A stretch of 64,000 nucleotides of DNA from Limnephilus marmoratus (Eukaryota > Arthropoda > Insecta > Trichoptera > Limnephilidae), in assembly GCA_917880885.1 (NCBI GenBank), contig OU862913.1, forward strand, positions 24,561,286 to 24,625,285, written 5' to 3'. Position numbers and translations under genes: made by a program. Under the pieces are notes generated by a model. That model saw only the letters and a program-made list of their open reading frames with translations, ran no database searches and had not been told where the DNA came from. How positions within the stretch are numbered: the first letter of the stretch is position 1; each line of letters begins with the position of its first letter. Shown one piece after another: positions 26,101-38,100 of this stretch.

Positions 26101-29100
26101 GTGTATTTTGAGCGTGGACTCGATAGGGAAATATTTACCAATAATTAATTGTTATTGTTTATTGAATTTCAATAGCATTACTTGTATTGTACGACATTCC
26201 TCGCCCCAATTTAAGCGGGCTAAATCTCCCGCTGAAGTTTTGCTAAGCCGCAGAATAGTTCCTATTTTAGACGCCGAGGCGCTAGCAGTCATATGCCAAA
26301 TCTGACATTTACGGAAATAATATTTGAATACTTTCCCTATTGATATTTAATACACTTACCACAAAGAACTGCCATTACATTAGAAAGATACATTCACATT
26401 CACAGTCTACAATCTTCAATTTCAATAATAATCTAGATGATTGTTTTATTTACTTCAATTAATCGTTTCACGCAGACAGCCAATTGCCTGAAACATTACA
26501 TTGATGCGAAGAATTGACACTTTGTTTTTAACTATTTATTATAATTCACGGGAGTTTAAAATAAACTAAATACAGATAATTCAATTACGAATACACTGAC
26601 GTATAAATATGCAATAAAAATCGGAATTAAACCAACACTTTCGCCATTTTAACAAGCCCTCGTCCGAGTACAAAATTTAAACATCGACAAATTGACACGA
26701 CATGATGACATTGAATATAAACTATAAATAAACAATAAACAATATTGAATTTTAGAAGTTTCGAGGAAAGTAGTTTGGCTGTAGTAGGTCGATTTGAGAC
26801 ATCTATTGATAAAATGGGAAAGTATTATATCAGCTTACTAACAACGCAGACCGCAAATTGCGGGGAAATTTTTATAAAAAGGAAGCTAAACTTGGCTAAT
26901 ATTATTAGGCCACTTCATTTGGATAGGGAGCATATTATTTATGATAGGGAGCTTCACTTTTTAACCTTGTTCTGAGATACAGATAATATGAAGTGTCTAA
27001 CACCCGTATTCAGAGTCGATCCTTAAAGTTGTCTAAGTCAAGTGTCGGCCTTACCTTAGCAAAGGTAAGAACCGTCCTTACCTTTGACGCTTCTATTCAG
27101 AGTCCACACTTTGAGCTTCCTTTCCTAAGGTAGAGACCTTTTGTCTACGCCGAAAGAAAGGTGTGACGTCATCCGAAACTTGTCGATGCCCTGCTTCTAC
27201 GGAAACAACATGCCCCGTTTTGGGACAATCTGTGTGCTTTTCTATGTTGGTATCTATGGATTTATCAGGCGTCTGTCAGTTTTGTTTATTTATGCATCGT
27301 TGGCCTGTCAAAGTTCTGTCCGGTTCTAGCGTTACGTATCTCGTTTTAAAATGAATTCACGGATTATGATTACGCCAAGCGAAAAACAGTGCTTATTAGA
27401 TTTGATAAAGAAATACCCCGCGGTTGCCAGTATTTCGACGAATCATCTGCAGCTTGGCGAGAAGAAAAACGCGTGGGCCAAGTTGACAGATGATTTCAAT
27501 TCAATCGCCGACAATCAAAAGGTTTGTATCTTTTGTAATTTAAATATTAACTAGCCATCACGTCGCTTCCCCGCAGGGTTACTCTTTCTTCATTCACATA
27601 ATACTCTTCTATTGTTCAGACTCCGTAATACTATTATAATACTATATTGAATTCCTTTATAGAGGACCCAAGCCCAGCTCAAGAAATGTTGGGACAACTT
27701 AAAAACCAAAAGGAAGATGGAGCTCTGCGAGGAGAAGAGGAGCAGGTTGAAGACTGGAGGGGGCAGGATGTCGCCAAGTGTCTCGAATGAGCACCATCCC
27801 ATTGACGGCATGCTGGATTTAGCCACCGATATAGAGTTAAGCTTCTGCAATGACAGCGATCGCTCTATTTGCAATTCATACGATGGTTAGTTTAAAAAAG
27901 TTATGCGAAATATTTTGGCTACTTGTTTATTTAACATTGGCCTTATTTCTTATTCAAAATATTAAGTTTCAGATACCGCTGCCAGCACGTCTGCTGTATT
28001 CAGCATGCCATGGGCTGACCAATCGACGGAAGTGCCGGTGTTTGGTAAGTCAGTTTTTGATAATGTAATTGATTCTTTTCAATTTTAAATTTAAATGAAT
28101 GTGGAGTATTTATTTGTATTTAGATGGTAGCATTCGCATTTCTCTGTAGGAAATCAATACAAATTGTTGTTCTGTGAACATAATTTTATCATTTTTATTT
28201 TAACTTTATGAGTAAAACCTCAAATTGTAATATTTAATTAAACAAAGACAATATAAGCGAAAGTCAGTCGAAACTCTGAGAACAGAAAAATCAGAAAAAG
28301 ATATTGACACCGCTGGGACTTGAACCCAGGACCTCTTCTTCGTTTAATTAAATATTACAATTTGAGGTTTTAATCATAAAGTTAAAATAAAAATAAAAAT
28401 ATTCACATCCGAGACTTGCAGAAAAGTCAATAGATGTCGCATATGAAAATAAAATGGATAAAGATTTATCCAGACACTATCTAGAGAGCATTTAGTTCGG
28501 GTTTGAATCTTGCAATCATACATAAAGATAGTTGCCAATAATATATGCGTTAAGAGAATGAAGATAATGTGGGCGGTTCTTAGTCGAAGTATGATACAGT
28601 TAAAAATGACCGAATTGGATATCGGCACGGTGGCGCAGTGGTTAGCGCGTTTGCCCGGAAAGCAAGAGGTCCCGGGTTCAAGTCCCAGCGGTGTCAATAT
28701 CTTTTTCTGATTTTTCTGTTCTCAGAGTTTCGACTGACTTTCGCTTATATTGTCTTCGTTTAATTAAATAATTTTATCAGTTGTCATGCAAATCTTACGT
28801 AATATTTGAGATAAAAATATCGTAAAAAGTGTTTTTGATTTTCAGATTTAACAAGAACACCGGAGGAAAATTCAACCCCCCAGCTCAAGACGAAGACAAG
28901 ACGCATTATTCTCAAGAAAGGTGACTATGTTTACATCTCTATTTGCACTTATCTTGCACTTGAATACTTGCACTTCCCTACATAACAATGCTCGGAAAGC
29001 TTTAGTTTAACCTCTCATTCTCCACCATAAAGAAAGAGGAGCCTTGTTGAAGATGCTGTATGGGGGGGGGGGTGTTTTTGAGGAAGGAGTGAAGATAGGT

Positions 29101-32100
29101 CTTGAAGAGACACATGTTGTAGGAGAGAGGAAACACAGAGGCCGGCAAATCGTTCCACAGCTGAAATGTCATGCCACAATGAAAAAGTGAAATGTCATCC
29201 ATGTACATGCATTGGGCGCGTATTTCCCGACTATGCACCTGTGCCGAGGGGATCGATGACGCTAGTTTCTCAGAGCGTCTTCCATTAGATATAATTTTGT
29301 TATGAGTTTAGCACAGTATAGGTTGTCCAGGGAGAGCAGAGCACGCTCTCATCTTAAATAATATTCCAGATAGAAATATTGCAAGTGTTTTTAATTTTCA
29401 GATATAACAAAAACACCGGAGGAATGTTCAACGCCCCAGATCGAGACGAAGACGCGGCGCATTATTCCCAAGAAAGGTGACTATGTTTACATCTCTATTT
29501 GCTATGATTACTTGCACTTCCCTACAAAGGGATAAATAATGCTCGGAGAGCTTTACTTTAACCCCTCGTTCTCCACCATAAAGAATGAGGGACCCTGTTG
29601 AAGATACTGTGTGGTGGGTGTTTTTGAGGAAGGAGTGAAGATGGGTCTTGAAGAGACCGAGCTGTTGATGACAAATGTCATCTGTGTTCATATTTATGCT
29701 GGGCGTGTTTCCTGACTATGCACCGTTGCCGAGGGGATCAATGACGCTAGTTTCTCGGAGCGTCTTCCATTGGATATAATTTTGATATGAATTTAGCGCC
29801 GTATAGGTTGTTCAGTGACGCTCTCGCTCCCCGCCATAAGCATCTCATGTAACAGAGGCTAAACACAACCTCTCCTTGGAAAACCTAAACACCTCAGCAG
29901 TAGATTGTCCTGGAGTGGCTTGAACCTGTTATTTACATTGATGACTAATCAGTTTATAATTTTGTGTTGTTTCAGACTTGATACCATCTAGTGGGCAGGT
30001 GGTTCGGGATGAGGTCCAAGTGCGTTGCCTTAGAAGCACTAACCTAACTAAGTACGATGAAGAAATCCACCTAGTAAGGTTGGAGACTGCCCGGGAGCAG
30101 AGGGAGACTGCCCGTCAGCAGAAGGAGGCTGCCCGGGAGCAGAGGGAGACTGCCCAGGAGATTGCCCGGGAGCAGAGGGAGAATGCCCGAGAGCAGAGGG
30201 AGACTGCCCAGGAGATTGCCCGGGAGCAGAGGGAGACTGCCCAGGAGATTGCCCGGGAGCAGAGGGAGAATGCTCGAGAGCAGAGGGAGACTGCCCAGGA
30301 GATTGCCCGGGAGCAGAGGGAGACTGCCCAGGAGATTGCCCGGGAGCAGTTGATAGGAGCCCGTCTGCAAAATGAACTGTTAGAATTAAAAATGAAAAAA
30401 GCAAAGGCAGAACTCGAAAGAGCGCTGGCGAATAATCTTGAATAAAAAAATATTAATCTCCAATAGATGTTTTATTTATTTTCCATTCTATTTTAATTTT
30501 TTTGATAATGAAGAGTTTCGCACTACCTTGATACACACATTATATATACATACATACGAGCGGTATATATTTAAGATCAACCCTTGTGCTTTTTCATAAT
30601 TCAATACACAGCATAATTAAAACATATTACAAAAATATGACTTCACTATTCATTAAATTAAATATGATGTCCTTTTATAGGTCATTACACAGCACAATTA
30701 CTATACATTACAAAAATATGACTTAACTATTAATTAAATTAGATATGGTGTCCTTTCACAGTTCATTACACAGCACAATTACTATACATTACAAAAATAT
30801 GATTTCACTATTCGTTACATTAGATATGGTGTCCTTTCACAGTTCATTACACAGCTACACATTACAAAAATATGACGTCACTATTCATTAGATACGGTGT
30901 CCTTTCACAGTTCATTATACATCACGTAAAATGTCTTTGGATAAACGCATCTCTTATTGTTCTGCCTGAAGCAGACTGCACCACTGAATTAACAGGTATA
31001 TTTATACCCTCAAACCGCCCAAAATGCTGGTCGTTTGAAGATATACATAAGTTATGCAAAATGGCACACGCAACTATGATGTTCGTAGTATTAGCCAATT
31101 TATTTTCTAATTTCCTCCTCAGACAAGGAAACCTCCTCTTCCACACACCAAATAATCTTTCCACTACATTCCGTGTGGAAATTTGCGCCTTATTATATTT
31201 TTCCTGTGCTTCGTTAGCAGGATTTAACACTGGAGTGAACATATAATTTGTCTGCCCATATCCGCTGTCCCCGAGAAGAATGCCTGTAATTCTTTTCTCC
31301 TCAAACTTTATGCGGCACGCGCTATTTTGGAATATCCTGGAATCGTGGGTAGAACCAGGCCACCTGGCAACGATGTCCAAAAATTCCAAACGTGGACCTG
31401 AAACAGCTTGCACATTCAAAGAGAACCATCCTTTCCTGTTGCGAAAAGATTCCCCTATTGTTCGGCTTGGGCTCTTGATGGCAATGTGGGTACAATCTAT
31501 GCACCCGACGACTCCTGGAAATTGCGCTCTTGAATAAAAGAGTTTCCGATTTTCAGCGTAGTCCTCGGGCCGTTGAGGAAAATGAATAAATTCCGTTAAC
31601 CGTTGTGCTAATCCGGAGGAAATCTTTTGCACCACTCTGCTGGAGGTTGGTTGGCTCAGCTTGTGAAGATCTCCGGCAACAATCTAGAATCATGTATATA
31701 TATATGTAGGTAGTTAATGGAAAATGGAAATAATTACAAGATGATCCAGATATTTTATACATCTAAGGGCATCTGGTTAATTTTAGGTTCACATCAAGAT
31801 TTCATTTATGAATTCTTTGTCGATTTCAAATCAGTATTGACATAATGTAAAGAACAGGTTTCATCATAGCTTTTCACATAGTGCAATATTTTAGTTTCAA
31901 AAAAGTAGAATAGAATTTTACAGTAGATATCTAGTAAAAAGATGCATTTACCTGATAATTACCAGTAGCGTAGAATCGCAGCGCGATAGCTACCTGAATA
32001 ACAGGAGGTATTGGCAAGCCTCTATTATTTACTATAGCATAATTTGGAAATAATAGAGGTACTAATATATGCATAACTGTTGTTTTCTCCAACCGATAAC

Positions 32101-35100
32101 GATTCTTAAATTGGATGTCACTATAAAACTCCACGGGATTTTCAAAATCGCGTAAATATCGCCGTACGCTGCCCGTGCCAATGTCGCCACGTGTATGGTA
32201 TGGATCAACGACGTAATCCAAAAATTCGTTATCCGTTTCCATAATTTCCATCTCCATTGTTTTATGTTTACGACAGTAACGACAGGAACAAAAAACCGAC
32301 TTGACAAGTTAAAGGTACCCTTCCCACCAACCTTTGCTTTTGACAGCTAAAAATCAAAGCAAGCAAGAATGCGCATGCGCAGTATCGTAGAGACTTACGT
32401 AGTGACGTCTCTGAATACAAAAATTTTGTAAATCTTAAGGAAGGTAGCTACCTTATAAAGTGACGTCACACCGACCTTAGATGTGTCTCTGAATACAAAA
32501 CGGCGTTCCTTAAAGGAAAGGAAGGCTCCTTGAACTAAAGGATCGACTCTGAATACGGGTGAAAGTTTGCAAAGACATGCCGCACTGATACTGATGCACT
32601 CATTTTATCTATATAACAATTTCCGATTTTGATGTGGAATCTTGTGTAAAGTATTTTAATTGAAAATATGTTAATGGCATAGACATCCAAATGTATAGAC
32701 CAGAAGATACAGGTGAGGGGTAAAACCAAACTATGGGGGGGCGAAGAGGGGAAGAAGACTGTGATTAGTTGAAAAATCAATCTGACAGTATATAGGCATC
32801 TCGTATTATAATATCACCATTTAGTTCTTAAAACCAAAATCTGCTTTGAATGAATAGACCTTTTTACATGGGAGCGCGAATTGCTTGCCACGATAATAAA
32901 ATATTTGCGTAGGCCAAATGTACACCCCAAAAAGATTCGCTCGTTTTCACATAGCAATATTTTGTTTCCGTGTTTAGTTAGACACTTTTACAAATGTTTC
33001 ATAATTTACTTACCCCTGTAACCAGCGACGAGCACACTAAGGAACCGCCCACATTCGCTATGTGCTTATTGATATGTAGGTATGTTGTATAGCACAAGCT
33101 ACTGTTTTGGCGTGTTATTTTTTCGTTAAATGTATAGATGTTAGCTTCGCGCTGCTCACGGCAAGAATGATGACGTCACACATTTTAGATTCAAGCGATT
33201 CTCTATCCCCTCCACATGGGGCGAACTGGCGCCAAGGAGGAGCTCCAGCCGGTTCCATGGCGAGGGGGAAATAATACGTTTTTATCACTTAGGGCAGGTC
33301 CAGATATATTCATATGTCCGTGGTTAATGGAATATTTTTAAATATGACGTATACGTCCCATTTTAGAACATACCTAAACATTAAAGACAATTTTATTTAT
33401 TTGAAAAAAAATCGTCTGACGTCATCGACATTCTGTTAGATGCCGCTGTATCGTTTATGAAGATGATGGTCTTCTTTTAGATCATCTCAACGTGGGCGAT
33501 AACGCCCCCTTGTGGGCGTTTGAGATTGTCAGGGGCGGTAGAAGACGCAGAGAAAATTAGGGAGCTTTGAGACTGTTAGGGGGGCGGTAGAAGTTGAGAT
33601 GGTACAGGGAGAGGGAGGGTGTGGGCAGGTAACAAAAATGGTATAAAAAAGACAAAAAACACGCTTATCACGTAAGTACTAATAAAGCAAAGTAATCTTT
33701 AATATTGGTTAATTTTTTATATTGTATGTATTGTAATCATTTTTATCGTGTGTGCAATAATTCACATATTTCGGTAGTTCGGGAATTGGGTAAAATTTGA
33801 ACTCAAAGATTCCATTACTGTATTTTAGATCTAGGTACCTACATTAAATTGGATGAAATGAAATTTTTACATATTTTATGTAACACCCATTTATATATAT
33901 GTGACCAGCAATGGATGGAATTAGCAGCCTAGCAAAAATAGAAGAAGAGGAAAAGTTTCCGGTTGGAATCGGAAGAAGAGAACGGAGAGAACTGAAATGC
34001 TAGTTAGGTACGTCAAATTGTGTTTGAATCATAAATAATTATATACCTACAGATTACAGATTATTATTTGATATTTTCCTGCATACGTTATTTAGTGTTA
34101 CAATAACTAATTTAATAGTTATTTAATAATTTTAATTATTTAATAATTTTTACTTGCTAAACAAAAAGGTATAACAAATAATTATATATATTTTAATCGA
34201 TTTATTAATTCCGTGACAGAGTTGAACCCTCCCCTCCGTAAGTAAAAAAAATTGGGGGCTCTAGAACTTTTTTTTTTCTCAAAGTCGGCGGTGGGCAAAA
34301 TAAGGTTGAGAACTTATGTTTTAGGGGCCGTTCAAGTATTACGTAACGCACTTGGGGGGGGGGGGTCTTGTGAAACGTTACTGTGCGTTACGAGGGGGGG
34401 GGGGGGAGGGGGGGTTGAAACAACGAGTTACGTAACATGTTTTTCTTTATTTAGATAAAAAAAACTAGGGAATTAAAATTTTCCTAGTTGGCAATCCTTT
34501 TCGTTCTCGAAATCTCTTGTTTTATTTATTACCTCAAACGCGATTAAAACAAGAAAAAGGTATTTATGCTACTCTCCAGTACTTTGCGCAACTTAATTGT
34601 GACTTTCAGGTAAAAATTGTCACTTGGGCGTTGCGTAACGTTTAGGGGGGGGGGGGGGGGAGGGTACGGAAAAAAACGTTACGGCGCGTTACATGGGGGG
34701 GAGAGGGGGTCAAAAATCTTCAAAAATTGCGTTACGTAATACTTGAACGCCCCCTTAAATGATAACCGTAGTTGAATCAATCGAAGGATATGATTATTTA
34801 CAGGACCACAGTGGTATAGGTACTTACTAGTTTATTTTATGAAGGCAACCGAAGTTAATTCATTCAAAGGGGTTTGTCAATTAGTTGAAGGACCCTTGAG
34901 GTTGTTTTGTCCATCCAATCTTGTCTTGCAAACGATATGTTTCAGGGGATGTGGTGTGCAGTTTGAATTATTATTATTCGTAACCGATTAAAATTTGTTT
35001 TATAATTTATTATTTGTGGTCAAGTTAAATTGTGGCTAAGCCAAATTGTAGTTAGTTGAATTGTGGTTAAGCCAACAGGATGTTTATCCTGGATTTATAA

Positions 35101-38100
35101 AAAAATATTTGATAAGTCAGTATCATTTACATGTACTTCTACGATAGTAGGTACTTGTAATAATAGGCAAACGAGATTACAGGATTGTAACAGTTCGTCC
35201 TCTTCTTTCTCACGCGTCTTGTTTGAAAACGAAAAAGACAGAAGATACTAGAACTCTGACGTAATCTTTCCCCAGCGGCGCGGCACCGGTAGCTTGTAGC
35301 TTCGTTCCTTTCTTATGATTCGTGGCTCGGCTCGCAATCATATTCGCAAATGTTTACGCAGCGTAAGTATTGCATGTTGTATCCGCGGACAACTTGCTCT
35401 AGTCAGAATATCTACTCCGGATAGGCACACGGAAACGCTCACAAGCCGCGTACTGATTCTGCTTATCTCTGCATTTTTGTTAATTCCAACTGTGGCCACC
35501 TGCACTCTAGCACAAAACTGCTCAACTAAATGTTTTATTTCATTTAAATTTAAAAAAAAATCACTTCTCTTCTCTAGTCTCTACATCTCTACATATTATA
35601 AATTAAAGACCCCCGCATAGTCTGTCTGTCTGTCCGTTCGCGATAAACTCAAAACTACTGAACGGATTTTCATGCGGTTTTCACCAATAAATAGAATGTT
35701 TCGTGAGGAAGGTTTAGGTACATAATTTATCATGGCTTTGTGTAAATTTGTTGAAACATAACGATAAAATTGTTAGAAGTGTCGGAAAAAGTCAAGCCGC
35801 CTGGTAGCTTTCATCGAAAACGCTGCCTAATCCTTTTGGGATATAACAAAACAATGCATGGTGGGATATTCCTCTTTTATAGATCTAAAAAAAAGTCCGC
35901 GAAGGCATATATCTATTTTTTACGGATAGCTTACTATACCCATTCTATCTTCCAAAAATAGTCACGTAGGTACATTGCGGTAATTGATAGTTATTTAGAC
36001 GGATACAGTATTAATCCTTATTAACATACGTTAGTTACCCCAAGCATTTCATGCACATTATTATAATCTTTCACACCATCTCTACGTATTATAAATTAAA
36101 GTCCTCCGCGGCATCTGTCTGTCTCTTCGCGATAAACTCAAAGACGGCGGTGGTTATAAAGGTTGGATAACCATCCAGTAGATGACGTTCTGTTTTATTA
36201 GCCACAGCAAAGCGTGGCCGGGTCAGCTAGTTAAAATATAAATTTATTGGGTGAGTATTTTAGGTACCTAAAACTATGCAGATTCGTGGAAAGTAATATT
36301 TTTTTAAACAATAATTTGATTAAAAAAATTACCCTCAATTAACAACTTTTCACACTAACCCCACACAGGTGGCCCACGAGGAAAAATAATTCCCTCAGAT
36401 AGTGTGTGGAGGATCTTTTTAAGGAAAGGAAGAAGACAAAGTTCTGGGAAGGAATAAAACATGAGGGTGGATAGGAATCTAGGAGTTGATGTAGCCAGGG
36501 TTGACAGACGTATGAATCCATCCCTCCCGCTGTGGTGCAAGACGATGGGTCGAGAGAGACCAGGGGCCACCCATAAATTACGTCACACGAATTTCATGAT
36601 TTTTTGGACCTCCCCTCCCGTCCCAGTCACACATCGTCACATTTGTGAGACCCCTCCCCCCTAGTGTGACGTCACATATTTTGCAATTACATCTAAAAAT
36701 AATCAAAACAGTAACAATTCAATTTTTTTTACTTGTGATGTCACAGAGCTGATGACCCCACATACCCCTTGTAGCACAATGTCACACTTGTCTACTCCCC
36801 CCCCCCTTAAGGTGTGACGTAATTTATGGATGGCCCCCCAGTTGGAGAGGCGGTGGAGTAGCGTGCCTTGGAGGGGCCCTGTATTAAAATTAGTTGGGGG
36901 GCCCAAATGAAGGATAAAGATTTCTCACTAAAAAAAAAACAAAAGGCCTCTATAGCACGGGGGGCCCGTATCATTGATACGGCTGATACGGCGGTAGCTA
37001 CGCCCCTGTGGAGAGGTCAAAGGGTATCCCCAAACCGGCCTCTCCCGATCCACCCCACCGCCCGCAGATACATCCGCCATCAAGACCTAAACACACCTAA
37101 CCCGATAAATCCGGGAACCCCTGCTAATTCGCCAAACGTAGCTTGTCACTTAGGCGATCTGTTCCAGGGTGTTGATTATCCGATAAATGGTTCCCGGGGT
37201 GACGGTAGATATAGTCGTTTCAAACAACATTATTTTGGATTCTGAGTGACATTTCTTCACCAGGGCGATACTGAGAGTATGTAACACTTCAAACGTTGTA
37301 CAAAAATAGATATTAGATTTTGTTTAGTGTTTGTGTTGACCTCTCTGCCCTCTGCGCCCGGGAAATTTATTATTAGATTGAAATAAAAAGCAATCTACAC
37401 ATTCTGTTAGAATTCAGCAAACAGGAAAAATAATGTATTTTCGTCGAACATAAATATGTTTGAAGTAATTACCAACAATGTGTTTATGCACTGCAAGATA
37501 GCGGAAAAACCCACGCCACCCCACGCGTTTTATTTTACCAACACAATATAGGTATTTACGTATTTATCTCTGAGTAAAATGATATTAGTAAGTCGTCCAC
37601 AAATATTTTCTCTGTTTTATAAATAAATTAATCGTTTTTGGCGTGTAGCCCGTAAACACAGAAAATATGAAATATTTCAAAATGCATGTTTGTGAATACC
37701 ACATTACATTTATGTTTAACCATTTATTTTACAGATTCTTCATCTCGATTCGACATCTAAAACTGAAATATAACAAACACTGTGAAAAATATGTCGGTAA
37801 TAATACTCGTATGCTATCTGATTGAAAAACCTAAAATTTCTGAAAGATGCTATGAACGGTAGGTATTATGTTTCGGTATTGAAAATGGCCACAATTTTAT
37901 TTATTCTAACCTTGCTTTATAAAGCCATCTCATCTCAAAGGTCCACCAACAGAAGCTAAGGCTTCTGTCAAAATGTTTTTATTTTATTTATTATTTAAAC
38001 CTGACAGGACGATTTAACTTTATAGGACGATTTAACTTGATAGGATGAGTAAACCTGATGGGACGATTAAACCTGATAGGATGAGTAAACCTGATGGGAC

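Larger units (their letters stand above)
27001..32561. mobile_element. PIF/Harbinger element, 5.56 kb, apparently autonomous
   Basis: TIRs of 24 bp, CACCCGTATTCAGAGTCGAT plus CCTT, perfect at both ends. The flanks are TAA on the left and AAA on the right, a 3-bp site with one change. Inside, two convergent genes encode the two proteins this superfamily needs: a Myb/SANT-like DNA-binding protein on the plus strand and a DDE nuclease on the minus strand. Both frames are open after splicing. Insertions inside are confined to introns. Confidence 0.95.

Noticed and set aside
30048..30404. Minus-strand Pro/Ser/Gln-rich frames opposite the Harbinger repeat
   Set aside because: They are shadows of the 33-bp repeat on the coding strand.
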